Shown: positions 53,244-61,156 of the stretch, in pieces
Layout of the letters: each line of letters begins with the position of its first letter
Position numbering within the stretch: the first letter of the stretch is position 1
DNA from: Ramlibacter lithotrophicus
GTDB lineage: Bacteria; Pseudomonadota; Gammaproteobacteria; Burkholderiales; Burkholderiaceae_C
Assembly: GCF_012184415.1 (NCBI RefSeq)
Contig: NZ_VTOX01000013.1
Location: forward strand, 1 to 64,000
DNA length: 64,000 nucleotides
Direction: 5' to 3'
Program-made: the position numbers and the translations under genes
Notes under the pieces: generated by a model
Databases searched by the model: none
What the model saw: the letters and a program-made list of their open reading frames with translations, nothing else
What the model was told of the DNA's origin: nothing

Positions 53244-54440
53244 TCAGCGAGGTAGATCGAGCACTCGCTCGGCAATAATGTTGCGCTGCACTTGGGCCGT
53301 GCCGCCACCGATCGTGAAACCGAAAGAACCCAACCAAGCCTCACTAACTTTCGGTAGATTCGCGCGATGCTCAGGCTGGTGAGGCGTGTTCTCCATCAGC
53401 AGTTCCATCGCGAAACCGTGCAGGCTCTTGTTCAGCTCGGTCGCGTGCAGCTTCTGGACTGAAGCCTCCGGGCCAGGCGGCTGGCCCGGAGGCACCATGG
53501 CCGCGAAACGATGATTGTTCAGTACGGCGATGCGCACTTGCACGCCCAGTTCGGCAAGCCGGCGGCGCAGCTGCGGATCCTTTGACAGCGAACCACCTCC
53601 GGCCGTCCGCAATGTCGTCGCCAGCCGCACCAAACGCCGATATGTGCGAAGGCAATCGAAACCGATCGCGGCCAATCCGCGCCGCTCGAAATCCAACATG
53701 GCCACCGCGACTTTCCAGCCGTCCCCTTCCTCACCCACCAGCGACGAGCTGTCAACCTCCACGTCATCGAGAAACACTTCGTTAAAATCAGTGCGACCGC
53801 TCATCTGAGGTATAGGCCGCACACTGATACCCGGCGTGTTCATGGGCACGACGAACGCGGAAAGCCCGCGGTGACGACTAATGGCCACCCCGGTGCGCAT
53901 CAGGAACAGGCACCAGTCGGCCATATGCCCGAACGTGTTCCACACCTTCTGGCCGCGGAGAACCCAGCGCCCGCCTACCAACCTGGCCCGGCTCTGGAGT
54001 GAGGCAAGGTCGCTGCCGGCTCCCGGCTCCGAAAAACCCTGCGACCACAAGATGGTCCCGTCGGCGGTCCCGCGCAGCAACTGCTCCTTTTGGAAAGCGC
54101 TTCCAAGCCTCATCAATACGGGACCCACGTTGCGGATGCCAACGCGAAAGATGTCGTCGGGCGCCTCGGCCCGAGCGAGCTCCTCGAAAAGAATGAGGTC
54201 TTCGGCTAGCGCACCGTCTCCCCCGCCGTAGACGCGTGGCCAGGAACGCACCGCATATCCAGCGGCGAAGAGCTCGCGCTGCCACGCGCGGGCCGGTCCC
54301 GACTCGCCGCGCATGATCGCGGCTTCGATCGACTGCCGCCGAGCGTCGTCGAGCCGTGAGGCCAGCCAGTCCCGAACCGACGCACGCAATGCTGCTTCAT
54401 GGGGATGGTCGCTCAATCGCATGGCGGAGTCTGCGGTCAA
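53244..54440 (-). CDS. Acyl-CoA dehydrogenase, catalytic partner subunit
   Basis: A 398-residue flavin dehydrogenase. GFSEPGAGSDLASLQ (about 135-149) is the FAD motif, KVWNTFGHMADWC the substrate/flavin loop, and E252 in MLDFERR the catalytic base. The C-terminus GGGTAQVQRNIIAERVL is typical of the FadE-type subunits that pair with a smaller homologue. The TTG start overlaps the MaoC stop (TTGA); an ATG at 54422 is an alternative. Together with 52166 it likely forms a heterotetramer. Confidence 0.88.
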   Translation of the reverse strand: MTADSAMRLSDHPHEAALRASVRDWLASRLDDARRQSIEAAIMRGESGPARAWQRELFAAGYAVRSWPRVYGGGDGALAEDLILFEELARAEAPDDIFRVGIRNVGPVLMRLGSAFQKEQLLRGTADGTILWSQGFSEPGAGSDLASLQSRARLVGGRWVLRGQKVWNTFGHMADWCLFLMRTGVAISRHRGLSAFVVPMNTPGISVRPIPQMSGRTDFNEVFLDDVEVDSSSLVGEEGDGWKVAVAMLDFERRGLAAIGFDCLRTYRRLVRLATTLRTAGGGSLSKDPQLRRRLAELGVQVRIAVLNNHRFAAMVPPGQPPGPEASVQKLHATELNKSLHGFAMELLMENTPHQPEHRANLPKVSEAWLGSFGFTIGGGTAQVQRNIIAERVLDLPR

Positions 54441-54910
54441 CGCGGACGGCAGAGGTACATCGAGCTGGTCTGCATCGTCTGGACGACGTCGCCGCGCTGA
54501 TTAATGATCTCCCGGTCAAAAGTGACGATGCCCTTATCGCCCTTGCTGGTCAGGCGCTTTTCGCGCGGCGTAACGACCATGTGGATAGTGTCGCCATGCT
54601 TTACCGGCTTGTGGATTCGCCATGCATCCATGCCCAAGAAGGCAACGATGGTGCCGTCGTTGATTCCGCTCTGGCACTGCAGACCAGTAGCGATCGCGAA
54701 GACCAGCGGTCCGTGCGCGAGTGGCTCGCCGTACGGCTGCTTTTTGCAGAACTCGAAATCGACGTGCGGGGCATTGAAGTCGCCCGAGACGCCACAGTAG
54801 TTGACGATGTCGGTGTGGGTGATCGTGCGACGTGGCGTAGCGTAGCGCTTGCCGATCTCAAAGTCTTCGTAGTAGAGGCCGCGCGCGGGCGCTTCAGTTT
54901 CGATGCTCAT
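54437..54910 (-). CDS. MaoC-family enoyl-CoA hydratase
   Basis: A 157-residue hot-dog hydratase. SGDFNAPHVDFEFC and PLAHGPLVFAIATG carry the catalytic Asp/His motif in slightly divergent form (FNAPHVD). It is related to the MaoC at 16732 in length and layout. It is encoded between the acyl-CoA dehydrogenases, as expected for the step after desaturation. Confidence 0.88.
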   Translation of the reverse strand: MSIETEAPARGLYYEDFEIGKRYATPRRTITHTDIVNYCGVSGDFNAPHVDFEFCKKQPYGEPLAHGPLVFAIATGLQCQSGINDGTIVAFLGMDAWRIHKPVKHGDTIHMVVTPREKRLTSKGDKGIVTFDREIINQRGDVVQTMQTSSMYLCRPR

Positions 54911-54949
54911 GGAGTCTCCTTGGCTGGTTGGTCGAATGGGGGACGGGGG

Positions 54950-56095
54950 TCACAACCCCATCAGTCGCGCGATGACGTTGCGCATGATTTCGCTGGAGCC
55001 GCCTCCGATGGGTCCTACACGGGCGTCACGAAAGAGGCGGCTCATCGGGCCTTCCATGTAACCCGCGCCCCCCATGATCTGCACTCCGAGATCGGCGACC
55101 TTGAAGTTGTTCTCGGTGGCGATGACCTTCGCCATCGATGCCTCGAGCACCGCATCTATGCCCTCGTCAAGCATCTGGGCAGCCTGGTATGTGTGCAGCC
55201 TCGCCGTTTCGGTCATCATCTGCATCTCGGCAAACTTGTGCGCAATCGCCTGGTACTCAGTGATGGTTCGACCGAATGCCTGGCGCTCCTTCGCCCAGTC
55301 CCTGGCGATGTCGATGATCTTCAGACACTGGCCGCAACTGGCGGCCCCGAGCAGAACACGCTCTAGGTTGAGGCCGCGCATCAATTTCTTCCACCCCTGG
55401 TTCTCTCCGCCAAGCAGGTACCGCTCAGGCACCCGTACGTCATCGAAGAACACCTCATTGGGCAGGCTGGTACGCCGACCCATCGCGTTCATTGGGCGGA
55501 TCGTGACGCCTGGACTGCGGGTATCTACGATGAACAGGCTGATGCCGCGGTGGCCACCGTCAGGCAGTGTCTTGGCCGTGACGACCAAGTAATCCGCCTG
55601 GTGCGCATTGGTGATGTACACCTTCTGCCCGCTGATGCGGTAGTCGCCTCCGTCCCGCACGGCGCGGGTGCGGATTCCGGCCGCGTCTGAACCACAATGC
55701 GGCTCCGTGTAGGCCACGGCCATGCGGCGCTGGCCCGCGATGATAGGAGGAAGGAATTCCTCCTTGAGGCCCATGTCCCCGTGGTACTGGATGTACATGG
55801 CGGCATAGATGCAGGTCGTCATGAACGCGGAAGTCACGCCGGGGTGGTGGAATGCGGTGGCCTCGATGAATGCCGCAAGGTCTTTGTGACTCGCGTCGGC
55901 GCCGCCGAAAGCCTCCTCGAAGGGCAGAGCCAACCATCCAGCCTTCGCCAAGGCTTGGTAGGCCTCCATTGGATATGCGTCTTGCGCCTCCAGCTCTTCG
56001 ATCGTCTGTGGAGGCAGCACGTCGGCGAGAAGCTTCAACACGCTGTCGCGCACCATCACCTGCTGTTCGGTGAAGCCGTATGTCTTGTAGGTCAA
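54950..56095 (-). CDS. Acyl-CoA dehydrogenase
   Basis: A 381-residue flavin dehydrogenase. VAYTEPHCGSDAAGIRTRA is the FAD-binding segment, KVYITNAHQADY the substrate loop, and the Glu of GLNLERV the probable base. The closest relative in the window is 20284-21438. A TTG start at 56095 is chosen: AAGGAGA sits six bases upstream, just after the SDR stop; the frame upstream would overlap the SDR gene. It is the second gene of the long operon. Confidence 0.9.
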   Translation of the reverse strand: MTYKTYGFTEQQVMVRDSVLKLLADVLPPQTIEELEAQDAYPMEAYQALAKAGWLALPFEEAFGGADASHKDLAAFIEATAFHHPGVTSAFMTTCIYAAMYIQYHGDMGLKEEFLPPIIAGQRRMAVAYTEPHCGSDAAGIRTRAVRDGGDYRISGQKVYITNAHQADYLVVTAKTLPDGGHRGISLFIVDTRSPGVTIRPMNAMGRRTSLPNEVFFDDVRVPERYLLGGENQGWKKLMRGLNLERVLLGAASCGQCLKIIDIARDWAKERQAFGRTITEYQAIAHKFAEMQMMTETARLHTYQAAQMLDEGIDAVLEASMAKVIATENNFKVADLGVQIMGGAGYMEGPMSRLFRDARVGPIGGGSSEIMRNVIARLMGL

Positions 56096-56111
56096 AGCAG
56101 CTCTCCTTCGC

Positions 56112-56846
56112 TCAGCCTGCAAGCGTCAGACCGCCGCTGACGCTGAGGATCTGGCCGGTGACATAGTCGGCGCGGCTGCTGGCGAAGAATAGCGCCGCGT
56201 CTGCAATTTCGTGAGGTTTGCCGAAGCGGCGCATCGGGATAGCCTTCTGAAAGGCCTCTCGGTGCTTCTCAGACACGGCGGCAAGCAAAGGCGTGTCCGT
56301 CGGTCCCGGGCAAACGCAATTAACGTTGATGCCATGGCGCGCCCCCTCGCGAGCGAGCGACTTCGTGAAGCCGATCACGCCTGCCTTCGCGCCCGCGTAC
56401 ACCGTCTCCCCTAAGCTGCCGACACGGCCCGCGTCGCTCGCGACGTTGACGATCCGTCCAGACCGCCGCTCGATCATCTGCGGAAGCAGCGCATGAGTGA
56501 GCTTGACCACGCCATAGAAGTTGATTGCGATCACCTTGTCCCAGAACGCTTTGTCGTTCTCGACGAAAGGCTGGATCTTTCCCCATCCAGCCACGTTGAC
56601 CAGGACGTCGACGCGGCCGACATCCGCCGCGACGGCGTCCACCGATGCGTCGCTGGCGACGTCGAGTTGCCGCGCGGTCACGGTGAGACCCTGTGCACTA
56701 AGGCGCGCTGCGGCCTCAGCCGCCCGATCCCCAGCGATATCTGTGAGGATTACTTCTGATCCAGCCCGCGCGAATACCTCAGCTGTCGCGAGGCCAATCC
56801 CAGAGGCGGCGCCTGTCACGAGGGTTCGTTTTCCATCCAGTCGCAT
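56112..56846 (-). CDS. SDR-family dehydrogenase, BadH-like (2-hydroxycyclohexanecarboxyl-CoA dehydrogenase type)
   Basis: A 244-residue classical SDR: TGAASGIG at 11-18, NVAG in place of NNAG, S137, Y150 and K154 in TVYAGAKAG. The stretch GWGKIQPF, the RIVNVASDAGRVGS segment, and CPGPTDT plus the ending ILSVSGGLT closely resemble BadH, which oxidises a cyclic 2-hydroxyacyl-CoA with NAD+. It heads a ten-gene minus-strand operon ending at 47527 and sits 38 bp downstream of a motif-B operator. Acyclic substrates cannot be excluded. Confidence 0.85.
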   Translation of the reverse strand: MRLDGKRTLVTGAASGIGLATAEVFARAGSEVILTDIAGDRAAEAAARLSAQGLTVTARQLDVASDASVDAVAADVGRVDVLVNVAGWGKIQPFVENDKAFWDKVIAINFYGVVKLTHALLPQMIERRSGRIVNVASDAGRVGSLGETVYAGAKAGVIGFTKSLAREGARHGINVNCVCPGPTDTPLLAAVSEKHREAFQKAIPMRRFGKPHEIADAALFFASSRADYVTGQILSVSGGLTLAG

Positions 56847-56883
56847 CGATTCTTCCTTTTGGCGCGGTTCGACGACGCCCTAT

Positions 56884-56897
56884 CGAACAGTCGTTAG
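56884..56897. promoter_or_regulatory. Motif B operator, site 3
   Basis: CGAACAGTCGTTAG matches the motif with one change in the centre. It is about 38 bp upstream of the SDR start and in the divergent gap to the decayed Bug gene at 57034, so it would control the large dehydrogenase/transport operon. Confidence 0.65.
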
Positions 56898-57033
56898 GGT
56901 GCTATGCGCGTTTGTTGACCAAGACCTAGCACGGGTCGCACAATACTACTGATTGAACCGCCAGTCAATCCCTGCCCTTCGGCATTCAGTCGGCGGTTCT
57001 CAGCAAATGTGGACACAATCCAAAGACCTCCCA

Positions 57034-57642
57034 TGACACTTGCACGACGGCATCTCACCGTAACTGCCGCGGGGTCGGCGGCGCCTATCGAATGGAGCGC
57101 GAGCCAGCCTTGGCCCGCACCGCCTCTATGCATGCTCGTGGACTTCGCCGCTGCCGGCTCCTCCGACGTCATGACGCACATTGTCGCGGAACATCTCGGC
57201 CACGGGCTCGGCCGGTCTATAACCGTGCCGGCGCCGGCCGCATCATCGCCACCAATGCGGTTGCGAAGTCGCCCGCTGACGGCTAAACCCTGCTTATTGG
57301 CGTTCGGTGCCAATGGTGATCTCTCGGACGCTGGGCACGCGCCTGCCCTTCGTTCGATTCCACAACTTCGCTCCTGTGGGCGCACCTGGGAACCTGCCGC
57401 GGGATCTCGTCGTACCGGCCGCCCCCCCTGCCAGGAAACTGACGCAGTTGCTGACCTAGGCCAAGTCGCGGCTCGGCTCGCTGAGCTACGCCCACGCGGG
57501 GATGGGATTCACGAGCCATGCGCGCAAGGAGATCCTGACGATGGCCGCGGGGTCGACATTCTCGGATGTAGCGTACAAGGGACAAACAGCCGCCATCCGA
57601 TGTGCGAAGGCCGTTCGCAAAGCTGGCATCAAAGTCGATTGA
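57034..57642 (+). pseudogene. Bug/TctC periplasmic binding protein, heavily decayed
   Basis: Fragments of a Bug protein are visible in different frames: a leader-like start (MTLARRHLTVTAAG), GSSDVMTHIVAEHLG, then in another frame NRAGAGRIIATNAVAKSPADG followed by a stop, and later SYAHAGMGFTSHARKEIL and SDVAYKGQTAAI. Several frameshifts and stops rule out a functional product. It occupies the place where a divergent transporter gene would sit next to motif-B site 3. Confidence 0.75.
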
Positions 57643-57655
57643 ACAAGGAGGTCTC

Positions 57656-58426
57656 ATGCATTTCCTGACCAAACTTGCCTGGCGTGACTCGATCGCGCTT
57701 CTGACTCTGGACGACGGTACCGGTCGTAATGCGCTGTCGTTACAAATGAGGAGCGAACTAGACGAGCAACTGCAACACCTGCTTGGAGACAAAGTGTGCT
57801 CAGCGATCGTACTGACCGGCGCAGAGAATTTCTGCTTCGGCGGGGACCTGCGCCAGATGGATGTGAAGACTCGCCAGGAAGCACTTAGCCGGCTGGAGCT
57901 CGTGCACCGGATCATCCGGCAGGTAGCATCTAGTGCCAAGCCCGTGCTTACCGCCGTGCAGGGTATCGCGGCGGGTGGTGGCGTGTCGCTCGTCGCGGGC
58001 AGTGATTACGCCGTGGCGGCGCGCACGGCCCGTTTTTCTGGTTCATTCTTGCGGGCGGGCCTAATACCCGACATGGGCGCACTGGCGACTGTCAGCCGCA
58101 GGATGGGGATGGCGCGCGCCCGGCAGTTCTTCTGTTTGGGAACGACACTCTCCGCCAGCGATGCCTTCGCGGCTGGGCTGGTGGACCAAGTCGTGGAACC
58201 GCCGGATGTTCTCGATACCACCGTCGCCATCGCGGAGCAGATGGCCGCACTGCCTCCGCTCGCATTCTCAGCGTTCAAGGCTGCGTTCGCAGACCACAGT
58301 GCGAGCTTGGGTCAGGCGCTCGAGGCCGAGAAACACTTTCAACCCGGGCTTCTCACCAGCCAGGATCAAAAGGAAGCGGTAACCGCCTTCCTCGATAAAC
58401 GCAGGCCGGTGTTCACGGGGAGCTGA
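57656..58426 (+). CDS. Crotonase-family protein, PaaG-like isomerase type
   Basis: A 256-residue crotonase with a perfect AAGGAGG before the ATG. The oxyanion-hole residues are kept (CFGGDLRQM, GIAAGGGVSLVAGSD), but both hydratase glutamates are missing; instead the second site reads FLRAGLIPDMGALATV, matching the Asp of the PaaG-type isomerases (GLIPD). It probably shifts a double bond or isomerises a ring oxygen, not hydrate an enoyl-CoA. It follows the decayed Bug gene by 13 bp. Confidence 0.85.
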   Translation: MHFLTKLAWRDSIALLTLDDGTGRNALSLQMRSELDEQLQHLLGDKVCSAIVLTGAENFCFGGDLRQMDVKTRQEALSRLELVHRIIRQVASSAKPVLTAVQGIAAGGGVSLVAGSDYAVAARTARFSGSFLRAGLIPDMGALATVSRRMGMARARQFFCLGTTLSASDAFAAGLVDQVVEPPDVLDTTVAIAEQMAALPPLAFSAFKAAFADHSASLGQALEAEKHFQPGLLTSQDQKEAVTAFLDKRRPVFTGS

Positions 58427-58458
58427 GGAGCCCGCCCGCGCGGATTGCGCCGCAAGGT

Positions 58459-59424
58459 TTATTCGGCCTTGGCGCCAGATCGCTTTACGACCTTGGCCCA
58501 CTTTTCATTCTCGGTCCGAAGGAACGCGGCGAACTCCGCGGGAGTGCTGGTGAGCGGCTCCATGCCCAAGGACTGGAATTTCTCTTTCAAAGCGGCCGAC
58601 GACATCACAGCCGCCAGCTCGCTGCTAAGCTTGCTCACGATCGGCTGCGGGGTGCCGGCGGGCGCCAGGATGCCGTACCACGGCGATGCATTAAAGCCGG
58701 GGAAACCGTGTTCGGCAATGGTCGGCACGTCCGGGGCGACCGCGAGACGTTTGTCCACGGCGACCGCGATTTGGCGCAATTTGCCCGCCTTTACGAGCGG
58801 CTGCACGCCACTCCAGCCGTCCATGACCATCTGCACGTTGCCACTGACGACGTCAGGCATCGCCGCCGCGGTACCCTTGTAAGGGACATGCCGGATGTCG
58901 ACATTGGCCTCGGATTTGAGCAGTTCCATAGCGAGGTGAGTGATGCCACCGTTGCCGGCACTCGCGTAGTTGAGCGCACCCGGGCGCGCTTTTGCGAGCG
59001 CGATCAGCTCCTGCACGTTATGCACTGGCAGTGACGTGGGAACGGCTAGCACCAGGGGGAGATTCGCGACCAGGCCAACCGGGGCGAAGTCCTTGAGCGG
59101 ATCGTAGGCGAGCTTCTGAAAAAGTGTAGGCGAAACGGCGAGAGGGCCACTGGAGCCGAATAGCAGCGTATATCCGTCCGCCGGCGACTTCGCCACGCCT
59201 TCAGCAGCGATATTCCCACCGACGCCTGTCCTGTTCTCGACCACCACTTGCTGACCGAGTCGCTCACCCAACGCCAGCGCCACCGTGCGGGCCATCACAT
59301 CGGACGGGCCGCCAGCGCTCAGGCCGATGACGAGCTTGATGGGCTTGCTGGGATACGCCTGCGCGAAGGAAGCGCTCGCGAACAAGGCCAGCAGGACACC
59401 GACCAGTTTCTTGAAGATCCTCAT
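58459..59424 (-). CDS. Bug/TctC-family periplasmic substrate-binding protein
   Basis: A 321-residue binding protein with a Sec-type signal peptide (VGVLLALFASASFAQA), then YPSKPIKLVIG, GGPSDVMARTVA, VENRTGVGGNIAA, KSPADGYTLLFG. It is intact, unlike the neighbour at 57034. It has its own motif-B operator 27 bp upstream (59451-59464). No membrane partner is encoded nearby. It converges on the crotonase at 57656. Confidence 0.92.
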   Translation of the reverse strand: MRIFKKLVGVLLALFASASFAQAYPSKPIKLVIGLSAGGPSDVMARTVALALGERLGQQVVVENRTGVGGNIAAEGVAKSPADGYTLLFGSSGPLAVSPTLFQKLAYDPLKDFAPVGLVANLPLVLAVPTSLPVHNVQELIALAKARPGALNYASAGNGGITHLAMELLKSEANVDIRHVPYKGTAAAMPDVVSGNVQMVMDGWSGVQPLVKAGKLRQIAVAVDKRLAVAPDVPTIAEHGFPGFNASPWYGILAPAGTPQPIVSKLSSELAAVMSSAALKEKFQSLGMEPLTSTPAEFAAFLRTENEKWAKVVKRSGAKAE

Positions 59425-59450
59425 GATGGCTCCAGGTTGGGGGTAAAAAC

Positions 59451-59464
59451 TGAACGTTCGTTAG
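59451..59464. promoter_or_regulatory. Motif B operator, site 4
   Basis: TGAACGTTCGTTAG carries the perfect palindrome AACGTT within the shared GAACG-TCGTTAG motif. It lies between the ligase stop (59528) and the Bug gene start (59424), so it controls the Bug gene separately from the ligase operon. Confidence 0.67.
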
Positions 59465-59527
59465 GTAAGATGATCTTAGCGTATGCCGGTCCGTCACTGG
59501 GAGCACCCACGTCCGGAGATTCCCTAG

Positions 59528-61156
59528 CTAGGAGTCCAGCTGCGCCTCCATGGCGCGCAGCTGGAACTTCTGGATCTTCCCGGTAGGCGTCTTCGGCAGT
59601 TCCGACACGATGCGCAAGAACTCGGGGAGGTACGTCTTGGAAACGCCCGCGTCGGCCAGCCAGGCCGTCAGCTCTTGCAGCGTTGGTGGAGTCGCGCCCC
59701 GCGGTACGACGTACGCCGCGCAGCGCTCCCCCAGCCGGGGGTCGACGCGCCCAACGATGGCGACTTCACGCACCCCGGGGTGGCGATACAGCAGGCCCTC
59801 GATCTCGACCACCGGGATGTTCTCGCCTCCTCGAATCACCACGTCCTTGCTGCGTCCGGTGATCCGCAAATAGCCGTCTTCATCGATCCGCGCGATGTCA
59901 CCCGTCGTGAACCATCCGCTCTCGTCGGTGCCGTAGAGCTGAGGGCGATGAAGGTATCCGACAAAATTGCTGCAGCCTCGCACCTGCAGATGGCCGCTTT
60001 CCCCCGAGGGCAACGGGCGGCCGCGTTCGTCGACAATGCGTAGCTCCATGCCATCCATCGCGCAGCCGTCCGTTTCAAAGATCTTCTCCGCCCTGTCGTT
60101 CGGGCGCGTAGTCGCGGCGGCACCGTTCTCCGTCATGCCCCAGCCCGAAATGATGGTGGCTCCCAAGCGCTGGGTCGCGTCGCGCACGAGGGCCCGTGGG
60201 ATGGTCGCGCCCGCGGAGTGGAACAGCCGCAGCGAGGCAAACGCCTCGGGCCGGGTCGCACCGACCTCAGTCAAATCCGCGAGGAACGGCGTGGACGCCA
60301 TCGTGTACGTAACTTTCTCGCGCTCAATCAGGTCGGCCGCCAAGGTGGGTTCCCAAACGTCCTGAAGGACGACTCGGCCACCCAGGTAAATCGGCATCAT
60401 GAGCCCATACATGAAGCCGGTCTGGTGCGCCAGCGGCGAGGACATGAGAATGACATCGTCGCGTCCCAGCTGCATCCGGTTCACGTACGGCAGCAGGTTG
60501 CTGAAAAGCGTGTTCGAAGTGTGCATCACGCCTTTGGGCTCGCCCGTCGTACCGGACGTGTAGAGCACCTGCACCACATCGTCAGGGCCGACGGGCTGCC
60601 ACGTTGAGGATGTCGCGTCGTCGGCAACCGCCGCCAGCAGCTCGCGTTCAAAACTGCGGGGCCCGGACGTGCCAACAACCACGAGATGCTTCAAGGTCGG
60701 CAGTTTTTCCTGAAGGCGGCGGCCGAGATCAGCATGGTCGAATTTGCGAAATTCCTCCGGGATTACCAGCACCTTGGTCTCGGCCAATTCAAGCATGAAC
60801 GTGAGTTCGCGTTCCCGGAAGATCGGCATCAGGGGGTTGATCACGGCCCCGATTCGCAAGCATGCCAGGTGCAGGACCGCGAATTGCCACCAGTTGGGCA
60901 ACTGCACGGCGACCACGTCGCCACGTCGCACCCCGAGTCGCGACAGCCCGGCTGCAACGTGCCGACTGTGTTCGTCCAGTTCTCCGTATGTTACGCAAGT
61001 GCTACGGCCTGTGGCGCTGTTGCCGTCCACGATCGCGACGTTATCGCGCCGCAGCCGCACCGCTTCGTCCAAGCCTTCAAGCAGGGTGATGCCGGGCCAG
61101 AGGCCCAGCCGCTTCATGGCTTCCACTCGGGCGGGAGGCAGGATTGGATCAACCAC
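59528..61156 (-). CDS. AMP-forming acyl-CoA ligase, AliA-like (cyclohexanecarboxylate-CoA ligase type)
   Basis: A 542-residue ANL ligase: P-loop LYTSGTTGEPKGVMHTSNTL, GWGMTENGA, GWFTTGDIARID, GRSKDVVIRGGENIPVVEIE and the terminal TPTGKIQKFQLR with the acyladenylate lysine. Segments such as LPNWWQFAVLHLACLRIGA, NPLMPIFRERELTFML and the MASSP-like LMSSPLAHQTGFMYGLMMPI are distinctive of cyclohexanecarboxylate-CoA ligases. The GTG start directly abuts the CoA-transferase TGA, with GGAGGGG as ribosome site. With the BadH-like SDR it points to an alicyclic acid as substrate. Confidence 0.87.
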   Translation of the reverse strand: MVDPILPPARVEAMKRLGLWPGITLLEGLDEAVRLRRDNVAIVDGNSATGRSTCVTYGELDEHSRHVAAGLSRLGVRRGDVVAVQLPNWWQFAVLHLACLRIGAVINPLMPIFRERELTFMLELAETKVLVIPEEFRKFDHADLGRRLQEKLPTLKHLVVVGTSGPRSFERELLAAVADDATSSTWQPVGPDDVVQVLYTSGTTGEPKGVMHTSNTLFSNLLPYVNRMQLGRDDVILMSSPLAHQTGFMYGLMMPIYLGGRVVLQDVWEPTLAADLIEREKVTYTMASTPFLADLTEVGATRPEAFASLRLFHSAGATIPRALVRDATQRLGATIISGWGMTENGAAATTRPNDRAEKIFETDGCAMDGMELRIVDERGRPLPSGESGHLQVRGCSNFVGYLHRPQLYGTDESGWFTTGDIARIDEDGYLRITGRSKDVVIRGGENIPVVEIEGLLYRHPGVREVAIVGRVDPRLGERCAAYVVPRGATPPTLQELTAWLADAGVSKTYLPEFLRIVSELPKTPTGKIQKFQLRAMEAQLDS

